From assembly GCA_002633025.1 (NCBI GenBank), contig NMRB01000564.1, forward strand, positions 187,413 to 251,412: a stretch of DNA of 64,000 nt, read 5' to 3'. The notes below the pieces were generated by a model. That model was not told where the DNA came from, did not search any database, and saw only the letters and a list, made by a program, of their open reading frames with translations. Position 1 is the first letter of the stretch; each line of letters opens with the position of its first letter. This DNA comes from Notospermus geniculatus. Its lineage: Eukaryota > Nemertea > Pilidiophora > Heteronemertea > Lineidae. This document shows, in pieces, positions 46,126-59,022 of this stretch. The translations under genes and the position numbers were made by a program.

Positions 46126-49100
46126 GGGAAATGTATCTTCAATAGTTGTTTTCGATATCGAGGCTGTATGTTTTATGTCACAGATGTTACCCTGGAGAAA
46201 TCGGCTGATAACAGAGATTGCAGCAGCTTGTCTAGGGTTCCTTATTGGCCAACTCATATCGGGCTAGCATGTTCATCGTTCCGCTTGAGCGCATTACTCA
46301 TCGGGGTGAAAAACACAAGATGACACTTGTTCAGAGACCATCACGGGAGAAATTGTAACATCACGGATTCTGCACCGACTGAACTAAAGATACGCGGATG
46401 TAATCCTATACAAACTAGCTTCGTAAGCAGACGAGCACGTTTGTTAGCTTCAGTTGAATAGTGAGAAAATCGTTGAAATTGTATAGAACCTGCTCACATG
46501 GGCTTTATGGTGTGATTCAGCCTGATGAGGTTACATTCGATAGTTATGTACTGAGATCAGCTATCGTCATTACAATTAACGGAAATGGCCACCGAGGAAT
46601 CTCGATAATTGCTTCCTCGGCGTTCATGAAGGTCGCATCTACTCCCGGGGGTCCAGAATGTCTGGCTGACAGTTATTTATGATGCAAGTTCCTTGTTTCT
46701 CCAAAATGATTAAGAGCTTTTTATGGCTGAAACCTGTCGTGTGGAAACCCTGATTTGGTTCGTCAGGACGGGAAATCGTCCATTCGTCCTCCTTTTATGA
46801 GCAGTTCATACAGCGATGCTGGTCCTTGAAATGTTCGGTGACCCTGGCTACCAGTTGCATTCCTAGTGCGCATCAATAAAGAACAGTTAGCGACAAAGCC
46901 ATATCAGAGAGCATCTCTCAGAAGCATTTCACCGAATACACGAGTCCAGTATATGCATATGAAATGAACGCTCTAACTGTATCCATATACGAAAATAGAG
47001 GTGTCGGAATCCCACCTCCTTTATGGAGCATGAATACTTTATCATCACATATAGATCATAATCATATTGACCATGATGGTTTAAGCAAAGACGAAATTAT
47101 TTATGAGGTGGACATAAGGCTGAGAAAGACGGCAATCGTCGACTCACAAGTGGAAGATAAGATACTCAACGGTCTCGTTAGTAAGGGGACTAATCTAGAG
47201 CAGCGTCCATGCATGGGTCAGTCAACACAAATCTCAGGCTCAAACTTCGCTTAACTAACTTCATGATCGCGGGAAGCACTGTGGTCGACTGATGACGTGA
47301 ACATTTAGAACAAGCTTGCTGATATCAAGGCCAGTTTTCTATACCTCTGCTTGATGCTCAACTGTTTTTCATTGAAGATTCCAGTTTCTTACCCTCCAGG
47401 TATCGGTGTCTTTACGATTAACCGATCGGTTGGAATCACTCTTTGCTCCGAGGCATTACCATCGCAGGAGGCCTCCCTGCTTCAAAATGAACTTACGCTC
47501 ACACAGAATATGACAAAGTGCCGAGACACTTCCGTAATTGTAGACTGGGGTACCTCCCCATTACACCCCTTGTTGACGTCTGCACAGCTATTCCCATTTC
47601 TGGCAGTGAATCCTAATCCTGTTTCCTGTTTCATTTGTCAGCTGAAGAAAAGACACATCATGTTGTTTGATGTTTTAGCGGAGGAAGCGTACACCCTTTC
47701 CACATATCCCTTGATAGCGTCCCAGGACTTCTTTGTCACCCACCAAGAGGAAATGACCTGGCCTACATTTCTTACAGCGACCATTGTTCTTTCTTTCCAT
47801 TAGCGGTGTAACTTTTAACTTTTAACTTTTCTTATCAAGGAATCGCATTGAAATTCCTTTTTGACATTCTTACTTGTTGTACACGTATTGAAAATCTTCA
47901 AACGCGCACGCGAGGTTCATACCAATAAAACAGTTTCAAAGAACACAGAATGTTCCCAAAGACGGAAAGGATTTTTTCTGTCGAAACATTTTCTAAGATC
48001 TCTCACCAGAAGCGAGCAGCCACGTGTCTGAGTTAGATATGAGTGATCCTTGGGTCCACATACTAATGCCCCTTTTTGGAATGAATCTGCTGCCAGATCT
48101 TCCTATATTTTTTATAATGATTTGAGGGGCGATGAATTGAGTAGGATCGGTGAAGGGTTTGCCAGGTTCCTTATTGTTCTCCACTTTTTCCAACTTTATT
48201 CAAACGTGTGGCACCCTCAGGGCAGACGTATGTACATCAATGATCTTTACCTCGATCGATATCCTATACATCACGGTACATAATCGATTGTTTACAAAAC
48301 GTTTTCAGGTAAAGGCACGCATAAAAGTAGACAAAGATCTTTTTATGTGAAGCACTGTTCTACATCTACAAATATTACCACACAAATATGTGGCTTCCAT
48401 AAATCGTTACAACTGATTTTTGTCTTAAAATAGAACACTGGGGAAAATGTTGGTGAAATGCCTTGCATAGATCACCAGGACCGAGATGGTAAGCAAACCT
48501 TGCACGTTCATCCACCATTGATGGCGCCGCCTCTGAGTCACATTGGTTCTTACTTACATCTACCCAACTTCTGGCAACAAAGGTTTTTTTGTGATATCCT
48601 TTATCAAGAAGAGAATCCTGATGGTATCATTTTCATAACATATGGTCATGGTATACCTGACATTAATTTGTTGTATGTTGATTAAAAAAACGAATGGAGT
48701 CTGGCACAACTTTTTTTGACCAATCGCATCTCGTCCGCAGCGCCGGAAATCATCCCGCAGTCAACCATCACGCGGGAGCGATTCACCGGAAATTAGATTC
48801 AGTGGTTCTTGCACCAAACTGTGAATTTCCGTGCCATCGGCTGATGTAACAAATTTGCTTCATTGCATCACGTATCCTTTAATACTATTGGCTTGCTATG
48901 TTCACTTCCTCTTTTAACTGTGGTCAATATCCTTTTGTGAAGTTGGCAAAACAGTTGATGCTTTGAGAGTAAACATCCCACGGGAGAGGGAGGAAAATGT
49001 ATCGGAACTTTATTCCCGTGAGCGAGATATGGAGGCTTTTAGCGTGCAACGTGGGTGAGCCGTGTTGATCGTTACTGATTGATCATATTAACGGCGAGTT

Positions 49101-52100
49101 TCGTTACATTATAATTAAGCAATCTCCTGCTATACCAAAGCTTTTAAAAAACAAATTCTCATTCACTTGATACTGGTAATTATTTGGTTATTTGTTATTT
49201 CGTTTCCCTCTCGCCCCTCATGGGGCCATGTAGCAAGCCCCAATACAAATATCACAGGAAATCGAATACTTATGGCACTTGAGCAATGGCTACCAAACTG
49301 CAGCCATGTTGTCTCTGCTCTAAGTAGGATATAAAATACGGCCAGCACCAGGAGACACTGCCGGCACCTCGATGAGATGGATGATAAAGTTGATGATTAT
49401 CGACAAAAAATTCTTGACGGTAACCAAGCGAGGCGAGTCAGTCGATACAATGAACAATCCAACGATATTTTTCGCACCTAAATGTCATTGAGAACGCCGT
49501 GAGATATGCATCGATTTTCTTGCCTGATTCACCTTGTTGCCCACACACAACAAAAATAATCACACAATCATTAAAATCTATCGGTAGTTATCTTACACCC
49601 TAACTGCACGCAGCGGCGAGCTTGATTACGGTCGACGTTTTTCTGCCGTGTACAGTCTTGTACCAAATAAACTGACCCATACTCTTTTCTTCTGCACTGG
49701 TAGGTTACTCTGATTGTCATATAACAGAGGTAATACACGTGACCTTGGTCTTTAATGAGCTCTATGCGAAGAAACCGAACTGTTGGTGTGATAGGAAAAC
49801 ATATCATCCGGAGAAAATGCCCGTACATCAAGATCTTGGAAGGCACTGAAATCTTTCCGTCTAAAGTAATGTTCTCCGAGTATACTGATGATATTAATTG
49901 GTATTTAAAGGACCAATATCCACTGACGTGATGGTAAAGTCATTCAGGGAAAGCTGCGGTTACGCGGAGAAAACAAGTTAGGAACTGATGAGAATCATTC
50001 CGACCCAGAGAGTACTGGCAGGTACATGTGCACCGACGTGTAGGTGTAGAGTAGGCTTTCTCCCATGAATTATCTGTCAATGAATCCATCAAAGTATCTG
50101 TGGATGAGGCCATGTGCACTTGAATGCCCACAACGTCATTCTCGACAGTAGCCAATCGGAGTATCTCGTTGCTAAGGACAGTATGATCTTCTATGCGCTG
50201 ATGGAGCGCCGCCACTTGCGTTCCGCTGAGCGAGGTCGAGCCTCTCACATCAAGGGATTGTTCGGTTTACATGGAGAGAATGTTCCTAGTACTCGCTATA
50301 TCAGCGCATAATCGATTGGTTATTTATCAAATCTAACCTGGATAAAAAGTTATCCCCACAATATCCAAAAATCTCATTTCTGTAAAGTTTACTGACGCAA
50401 TAAAATTTGGATTATTCGAGTGGAGAAAAGTTAAATTAAACTGGAACTTGGAATAATATAGCTGAAAATTTCTTCTTGGATAAGCTTTGGACTCGGTGAT
50501 AAGTTGAACACACACACGTCTGGATTAAATCGATCAGATTCTGACAGATGAGATTTACCAGAACATTCAATCTAAAAGGTACGTTCATTTTTTGCTTCAG
50601 CAGATTTTGACTCGAATTGAACTCTGGTAATCTTTGTAGCTGGAGGCAGTATTTTGTAGCTGCTTTCAGAAGTTGATGTAATCCTGATATTCATCAAGGT
50701 TACTGTCTCTTAAGACGCTTTTCTTTAATCACTTTTTGTGTTGAGCTATAAGAAACTCTTAAAGAAGATTTGCTCTGAGATCTCTCACCTTCTCCTGACC
50801 CCAGCAGATTACTTTTAACTCATTGATTATCCTAGTTGCGTATTAATTTATTTGCCAATTGTCGATAGATGGCTGCCAAATTACTTAAATTTGAAGGCTT
50901 TTCATTTACTTCATGGTATTCCAACTACTTAATGGTGAGGTAATAATTTCTTCTCAACTCTAACACCGAGGGTTATGTTGTCGCGACTCGGGTCGATGAT
51001 CTTATCGACAAGGCAGCCAATACAATCGAGTTTCGTCGAAGATTCGGCAAGTAACGTAACATGGGATCGATTAATTACACTCCATTTTAGTCGAGAAATC
51101 GCTCTAATTCCCGAGGTTGGTGCAATCACGATGAAGCCTTGAATATCAACCACAAACATTTGCATTTCTTTTTCTATATTCGAGTCATTGGTCCGAAAGT
51201 GAAAGCGTTTTCCATACGATTACCTCGGTATGTAAGGTATGTTATCAATACGTCCTGTAACTAGATCTCTGTCCTGATCGATTCCTCCAAACACCTGAAC
51301 CTAATCCTGCAAGAAAAAATGCATTAAGATCGTTCGGGGGTTGATTACTGATCGGGACAAATCTTGAATTACTGGAGATATCGAATCGATCTTGACACCT
51401 GAGCTCATTTAGAGTGAAGATGATCAGTGATGATCAGGGAGTGTGGCTCTGGTGAGTTACCGGTTACGACAGCCATCAGAAACAGTCGTGATCTCCAGTA
51501 AGGTTTGACCATGCTTTCCCTGAGAAAAAGACGAATGATACCAATGTACCCTTCTCTCTTACCTATCATATATAACCCCGAGTAAACTGATCGACATTCT
51601 GGCCATGAATCAACCGCTAGTTGGACAGGTGCTTGTTGTTCCAGAGGATGTACAAAGGTTTCTACATAGTACTCGTGTGTCTGAAAAAAAACAAGTATGT
51701 TTTTATTGTGAGCCATTTCCAGCTGGTTATGTGCCTTGGAGCAGCATTTTGCTGGGATCAGGTGGGAGGCTTGTTTGCCAGGCGATTGTTAGGAAGTGGA
51801 AAGCATACGAACTGCTGTTGTTGAGTAACATTGACGTTGATGCCATTTGTTGCCGACCGAAGTTCACCATAAAGAAAGTAACGTTCATTGTATGCCTATG
51901 AATGGACGATCCGTTTAGATAAGGTGCAATTTACCATTACATGTAATGTTATACTCAAGGCTTCGGCATGTGTCATGTTCAGCAATTTAACGGGAAGAAG
52001 TTGTTTTTCCCTGCTTAATCGATACAATAAAAAGAAACGTGGATGTGTAAGGATGTTAGGCTCATATTCCCCGTTGTCATTAAATGCCATATTCATGTAA

Positions 52101-52427
52101 CTTATCGCCTCGCAGAGAGAGTAGGCCTACGTTATGGCAGTGTCAAGTTAGAGATTGGACCCGGTGGCCTTTTCTCTTTTTCACTGTCAAATTGGCCTAC
52201 CTCGAAAATGATACAGATAAGTATCATTCGGAAGAGCCATGAAAAATGCGATGACGCCTTGTTATTGACCCATCTACTTGTCAAGGTTATCTTCTTTATC
52301 TCTACCTGATATGACAGCGAGTTGTAAGCCTCTCTCTTCCATTGATCCTCTGTCAGGTGAGAGGCGACTTCCTTCTTTATCTTTCTGTGTTGGAGTATCC
52401 TTTGTAAGTTGCACAGGGCAGGGATAA
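46126..52427. other. 6.3-kb interval with no supported gene
   Basis: Several open frames of 60-150 codons exist. The longest, at 47351-47803 plus, and one at 48458-48685 plus (containing PPLSHIGSYLHLPNFW) look protein-like in composition, but I recognise no family. No multi-exon model with consistent splice sites could be built. No large repeat is seen. Confidence 0.5.
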
Positions 52428-53586
52428 TTCTATGTTGGACGACCTTTGGTAAGATGCACAGGGCAGGGATTATTCTGCTTGCAGGGAAACCCGAAGTGCG
52501 AGGTATTTTTAGCTCAGCTTACCAGTGACTGCTTTAGACATGCCATTTCAAGTCTTAAACCCTTTTTACACCAGATGAAGCGCGTGGAGCTCGTCCCGGA
52601 CCAAGCCCGCTTTATCATCCACCATTAGACAGGCCAAGGCTAGTGGCGCCACTACTTTAATTGCCAACTTCTAATATGGCATTCTGCTCCGTAACTTGAG
52701 AACCGTTTCGTCAATCAACTTCATATTTTAAAGGCTTAGTGATATGGATCAGAGGGTGCACATTATCGATTTTGGTCGCGCACCAAATTCCAATATGGCT
52801 ACCAGGCGGCCATCTTTGATTCTGCATTCCCGCTTCTCAACTTGAGAACCGCTTGGTCAAGGAGTTAGCAGGTCACAGTCAGCTGAGCGCCAGTTCCATG
52901 GACCTCTTGTTGATTTCGCTAGAGGAGTGTTGAGTAGCATCACTGTAGACTTGTCCATTTCCTCGAAAACGATTGGTTTCCTTCAACTACTATTCTCAAG
53001 CTGGTCGTAACTTTTAGCCTCTGGAAATAATCACCAACAACGAGTTTAAACGGTTATCACCAGCACATGTTTGCTCTGGTGTGCACATCTAGTTTACCAT
53101 ATCTGAGCAATACTGGAACCAAACTTCCTTTCACAAGAAGAAAAACCCGTATATAGCTTGGAGTTACACCGCGCTGATTGGTCGCCGGTTTCAAGGGTGC
53201 AACGAGAGGAGGGAGTGGGAGATTTACATGTGAGAACGTGTTTTTAAGCTGATCCTGACAGAGTGGTGTTTTGTTCGCCTCACGTGCCTTGCCCTCCCCT
53301 TTGGCCAAATTCTGTACCGTAGCGAGTTTCAAGCATGTCAGATCATCGGGCGTGTAGGCTACAACAGGCACGGAGCTGGAGATACATTTTGCTTATTCTA
53401 CTCCGAGTTATAAAGAATTGAAAATGTGTAACAAGGGAATACGGAATGGGAAGGAATGAATAGCCCAACTCCCACCACAGCATAACAAAGATAATGAGTT
53501 TGTTTTGGTGAATTCCACGGTAGAAGACCAAAAAAGGTACCTGAAGTAAGACTGCAATGCACGTACATAACTGTACATAATGCATC
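52428..53586. repeat. tandem duplication, copy 1 (1.16 kb)
   Basis: Directly adjoins a second copy at 53587-54776 with high identity. The block contains the complement of the dispersed phrase CAACAAGAGGTCCATGGAAC and a minus-strand segment with ACCAATCAGCGCGG, then CTATATACGG, which resembles a CCAAT plus TATA promoter. A 104-codon minus-strand frame is shared by both copies but is unrecognised. Confidence 0.9.
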
Positions 53587-54776
53587 TTCTATGTTGGACG
53601 ACCTTTGGTAAGATGCACAGGGCAGGGATTATTCTGCTTGCAGGAAGCCGGAATGCGAGGTATTTTTAGCTCAGCTTACCAGTGACTGCTTTAGACATGT
53701 CATTTCAAGTCTTAAACCCTTTTTACACCAGATGAAGCGCGTGGAGCTCGTCCCGGACCAAGCCCGCTTTATCATCCACCATTAGACAGGTAGGCTAGTG
53801 GCGCCACTACTTCCATTGCCAACTTCTAATATGGCCACCAGGTGGCCATCTCGGATTTTGCATTCTGCTCCGTAACTTGAGAGCCGTTTCGTCAATCAAC
53901 TTCATATTTTAAAGGCTTATTGATATGGATCAGAGGGTGCACATTATCGATTTTGGTCGCGCACCAACTTCCAATATGGCTACCAGGCGGCCATCTTTGA
54001 TTCTGCATTCCCGCTTCTTAACTTGAGAACCGCTTGGTCAAGGAGTTGGCAGGTCACAGTCAGCTGAGCGCCAGTTCCATGGACCTCTTGTTGATTTCAC
54101 TAGAAGAGTGTTGAGTAGCATCACTGAAGACTTGTCCATTTCCTCGACAACGATTGGTTTCCTTCAACTATTCTCAAGATGGAGTTTGTCGTGATCGTAA
54201 CTTTTAGCCTCTGGAAATAATCACCAACAACGAGTTTAAACGGTTATCACCAGCACATGTTTGCTCTGGTGTGCACATCTAGTTTACCATATCTGAGCAA
54301 TACTGGAACCAAACTTCCTTTCACAAGAAGAAAAACCCGTATATAGCTTGGAGTTATACCGCGCTGATTGGTCGCCGGTTTGAAGGGTGCAACGAGAGGA
54401 GGGAGTGGGAGATTTACATGTGAGAACGTGTTTTTAAGCTGATCCTGGCAGAGTGTTGTTTTGTTCACCTCACGTGCCTTGCCCTCCCCTTTGGCCAAAT
54501 TCTGTACCGTAGCGAGTTTCAAGCATGTCAGATCATCGGGCGTGTAGGCTACCACAGGCACGGAGCTGGAGATACATTTTGCTTATTCTACTCCGAGTTA
54601 TAAAGAATTGAAAATGTGTAACAAGGGAATACGGAATGGGAAGGAATGAATAGCCCAACTCCCACCACAGCATAACAAAGATAATGAGTTTGTTTTGGTG
54701 AATTCCACGGTAGAAGACCGAAAAAGGTACCTGAAGTAAGACTGCAATGCACGTACATGACTGTACATAATGCATC
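53587..54776. repeat. tandem duplication, copy 2 (1.19 kb)
   Basis: Second copy of 52428-53586, ending GTACATAATGCATC. It carries about 38 bp more near 53832 (CACCAGGTGGCCATCTCGGA and flanks). No N separates the copies, so this duplication is better supported than those beside gaps. Confidence 0.9.
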
Positions 54777-54994
54777 GTACTTGCGTGCCACAAACGATGA
54801 AATAACAGTCGTGGCCTAAAGATGAGTAAATACGGTAGTGATTAGAACGACAAAACAAAACAAAGTCTTCCCGGGGCGGGGGGGGGGGGTTCTGTGAGGA
54901 TTCTCGTTTTCAAGACGACCATTGTGGTTTCGACATTGTTGTTTTGGGGAAGATCACTACTAGTTTCTCGTAGATGACGAGCTTACAATTCACG

Positions 54995-55266
54995 TTCACC
55001 TGAGGTTGCTGATACAGTTGGTGATTTCAAAGTTGGTGTTAACACCATGTTTACAATGCTTTAATGCATTGTAAACACCGTGTTAACACCCAGTGTCATG
55101 GCTCATCTCTCACCTAAGGTTGCTGATACAGTGTCATGGCTCGTCTCTCTCCTGAGGTTGCTGATACAGTGTCATGGCTCATCTCTCACCTCAGGTTGCT
55201 GATGCAGTGTCATGTCTCATCTCTCACCTAAGGTTGCTGATACAGTGTCATGGCTCATCTCTCACC
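54995..55266 (+). repeat. 38-bp minisatellite running into the gap
   Basis: Unit CAGTGTCATGGCTCATCTCT, then CACCTAAGGTTGCTGATA: four full copies and a part at 55091-55266, with an isolated related piece at about 54995. The gap begins inside the array. Confidence 0.9.
55035..55090. repeat. 56-bp palindrome with GTGTTAAC arms
   Basis: Arms of 25 bp (GGTGTTAACACCATGTTTAC and onward AATGC, against GGTGTTAACACGGTGTTTAC and AATGC) flank a 6-bp loop. It interrupts the 38-bp array and shares its terminal word with the element at 39571-41151. Confidence 0.8.
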
Positions 55267-56033
55267 NNNNNNNNNNNNNNNNNNNNNNNNNNNNNNNNNN
55301 NNNNNNNNNNNNNNNNNNNNNNNNNNNNNNNNNNNNNNNNNNNNNNNNNNNNNNNNNNNNNNNNNNNNNNNNNNNNNNNNNNNNNNNNNNNNNNNNNNNN
55401 NNNNNNNNNNNNNNNNNNNNNNNNNNNNNNNNNNNNNNNNNNNNNNNNNNNNNNNNNNNNNNNNNNNNNNNNNNNNNNNNNNNNNNNNNNNNNNNNNNNN
55501 NNNNNNNNNNNNNNNNNNNNNNNNNNNNNNNNNNNNNNNNNNNNNNNNNNNNNNNNNNNNNNNNNNNNNNNNNNNNNNNNNNNNNNNNNNNNNNNNNNNN
55601 NNNNNNNNNNNNNNNNNNNNNNNNNNNNNNNNNNNNNNNNNNNNNNNNNNNNNNNNNNNNNNNNNNNNNNNNNNNNNNNNNNNNNNNNNNNNNNNNNNNN
55701 NNNNNNNNNNNNNNNNNNNNNNNNNNNNNNNNNNNNNNNNNNNNNNNNNNNNNNNNNNNNNNNNNNNNNNNNNNNNNNNNNNNNNNNNNNNNNNNNNNNN
55801 NNNNNNNNNNNNNNNNNNNNNNNNNNNNNNNNNNNNNNNNNNNNNNNNNNNNNNNNNNNNNNNNNNNNNNNNNNNNNNNNNNNNNNNNNNNNNNNNNNNN
55901 NNNNNNNNNNNNNNNNNNNNNNNNNNNNNNNNNNNNNNNNNNNNNNNNNNNNNNNNNNNNNNNNNNNNNNNNNNNNNNNNNNNNNNNNNNNNNNNNNNNN
56001 NNNNNNNNNNNNNNNNNNNNNNNNNNNNNNNNN
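55267..56033. other. assembly gap, 767 Ns
   Basis: Undetermined bases between the 38-bp array and a CA repeat. Confidence 0.99.
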
Positions 56034-58170
56034 CACACACAATGGTGGCACGGGTTCACGGATAGCAGACGAACTCAGACATTCCGTAATCTCCGTCTGT
56101 CATCGCCATGGCATTGATTACACACCTACATGATCATTCGGTTATCTGTAATCAATATTCAATCGATAATCAGAATTCTGCACTCATGGATTGTCAACCC
56201 TCTTATCTGTCTGAGGGTTTTTAATATTAGACACAGAAATATGGCATTTGTTTGAAAGTTTGAATAATCCTCGATGAGACATAAAGAAATGGTTAAGGAG
56301 TTAACCTCTGCCCACCTTATCCATAATTTGTGAGTGTTCAACAAAAGGTAGCGAGGGGAGATGACCTTTTATCATATCATCATCACCAAATAGTGAATTA
56401 TTCACCCACTAATGAAGCCGATGACTCCTCGTTGACCCCTCATCTTCTCAGGCGGAAATATCGCCTCTGATTGGTCGATCAATGTGACGCCTGGAAACGT
56501 ACTGAAAAACATTCTGAAAAGGTCCATGGCTTGACTACAATCAGTTTTTGAAACGAGTCATTGCAGTTTTAAATTGCCCGCCAGGTGTCACAGAGTAGGA
56601 GGGTAGCCGTGTGTTTGTGACCATACAAACAGTTTAGAGTGGATTGCGTATAACACTGAATGAACCACTAATAGAGAATGCCGGATTGAATGGGCCAATC
56701 AAGGCCTTTGTTACTTTGAAGGGACCAATGGCATTGATGTAGGAACCGTGGAGTGTCCAATCATAGCGCCTGATACTGCATGGGGTAGGAAAGATCGTTC
56801 ATCCAGATTTCACTGGGCAGGCAGCCACCTTGATTGTACCTTGGTAGGCCTGGATCTCTTTGTCTTATTCTGGGAGCAAAGATTGAACAAACTGCAAACT
56901 AAGGTTAGATGGGTGATTTCATCTGTTTGCCCAAGAAAGGGACCTATCACGTGACTCGTGCTCTAATTATCCGTGGTGTTACACCTTGGAGTTACCGTCT
57001 CCATGAGATGAAGCCAACATTCCTGATTGCTTCCTAACAAGCTTGCTCATCAGATACTTGTTGTAAATACGTCTAATTCGTTTGTTTGGCCACATCCGAT
57101 AATTAGCCTAACAAGCCTTATTACCGAGGTATCAACTGTTAGCTGTAATTAGATGAAGATAAACGTCGGTGAACACATCATCATTGCCAGGTCCCTGGGG
57201 AACAAAGTAGAATTTCCTCAGGAAGCGAGCGCCCCCCGTCGCATACCTCTGATTGCTGGCAGAGTTCCGGGGTTGGCTTTCCATTGCATGAATTTTTCAT
57301 ACTCGATGACGTATCCAAGGGAAGCTACCCATTACCGTCTCAGGATAAGAAGTCAAGTGAGAGGAGATTTGTATTTCGTCCGGATAGTTTTTAGATCCAA
57401 GAAAGCATTATATTGTCACCGAGTTAGCCAGAGGAAACGTATTTCACCACCGTGGGAAGTAGCCGGCGTGGATGGTGTTGTAAGAGAGATGACGTTTAAA
57501 ACACACTAGAGCCTACCCGGGGAAGATTAGCCGTTTCAGAAGCTGTACCATCACGCCAAATGCTTGATGATGACAGGTCATCAATACAGGTACCGGGTAC
57601 CAGTAGAATACTAGCAGTGTCATATAACACAGACGTGAATGCAACGTCTGCGAATCTCACTTTTCCCAATGAAACGATGGACCATCTAACAATGGATGCA
57701 TGGAAATGACGGTCCCGAGGTGTACGAATAAGATTACTAGGCGACACTGCATGAAGAACCATCCTGAGAATATCAGGCGTTCTTAGTGCTCGCTACCTTC
57801 GTCGCCGTCTGCGGTGACGAAGGTAGCGAGCAGTAAGAACGCCTGATATTCTCAGGATGTGAAGAACGGTTCTTCTCCACACAGATATTCATGGTTCTCT
57901 GGTGAGGCTGACCGAGGTAGAAGGAAGTAACATGGTATAGGCCTACTTGATGAAGATAAGTTCAGAATTTCGGAAGAAAATTCACGCAAACGTTCACTTC
58001 GTCACACGGCGCGTCTAATTTACAGCGAAAATGATTCTATTGAAATAGGAGACGTTGCTAAGATTAGAACGGAGAAGGGGATGTTTTATAAAATAATGAA
58101 GTCATCCTCGCCTTGGTGGTGTACGGTGTTCATTCATAATGATGTAATGATAACCACAAAAACAGGATTA
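56034..58170. repeat. large direct duplication, copy 1 (2.1 kb)
   Basis: High-identity partner of 59023-61062. It begins at the gap edge in CACACACAATGGTG and ends at AACAGGATTA. It carries a 100-bp MITE (57760-57859) that the partner lacks. A 118-codon plus-strand frame at 57153-57509 is broken by a stop in the partner, so I do not call it coding. Confidence 0.9.
57760..57859. mobile_element. hAT-like MITE with 8-bp target duplication
   Basis: A 100-bp near-perfect hairpin has outer ends CATCCTGAGAATATCAGGCG and its complement, with one mismatch seen in about 44 bp of arm. TGAAGAAC flanks both sides (57752-57759 and 57860-57867). The paralogous site at 60751-60758 has a single TGAAGAAC with no insert. 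An 8-bp duplication is typical of hAT elements. Confidence 0.9.
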
Positions 58171-59022
58171 TGATAGCGGTATTGATTTTTAGCGGTGAAC
58201 TTCATTCCCGTCTTCATTTTTAAGCCCTAATGATCGAGGGAACATCATTATAGGTTTTAGGTTGCTTCACGCCTCCCTGGCTGAAATATCAAGTGAAGTG
58301 TTTTCTCCAAGCATCTACCTATTTTTTCATTCCATGTACCTCTAGCATTACCTACGGGTCGGGTTCAGTCAAGCTGCAAGTGACGATCTACCATGTTGGT
58401 AGTCAATAACAGTCAACCACTCCTCATCGGATTAGCAACAGCTTATCAGAAGGTTTTCATATTTGTATGTCAGATTCGTTAGTTTCTCAAACCATGAAAT
58501 TGATTTGTTTGCAATACAAATCGATGTAGGCTTATACCACACTCTTCCAATCGATAATCTCTTTCAAAAGATGATGGAAATACTTCCTAAGTTTACAAGC
58601 CTGGGACCGCCATTATGAGCTGTCAGGCGGCCGCAGTAGAAACATCGACGCCTGTCATGTCTGAGTTACACCGGGTTTCATCCCCGATCGGAGAGGGCGG
58701 CTCCCTTAGACAGCTCCCAGTCAGCCGGTGTCCTCCTGCTATGCATTAATTCAACCATTTACGGTCTAGGAAGCTAATGCGGTTATTGGGGGCTGATTTC
58801 ATGATTCTAGATACAGCAGTAGAGAAGCATATCTCACGCCATGTTGATCTGAGATGAGTAATATCATCACGACGTTTGAAGACATTTACATGAAGATGGA
58901 ACTTTTCCATTACCTTTATCGTCTTCAACAGCACACAGTCACACTAATATTGTAAAGTGAGACGGGGAAAAAATTCTTGACATTATCACCTCTCCATGTT
59001 CCGCCCCCCCCCCCCCCCACAC
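58171..59022. other. unique spacer between duplicated copies
   Basis: No gene is recognised. It ends in a microsatellite: 15 Cs at 59004-59018 followed by an AC run into copy 2. Confidence 0.6.

Noticed and set aside
57153-57509. 118-codon frame conserved in part at 60159
   Set aside because: The second copy stops after 74 codons through a base change; no domain recognised.
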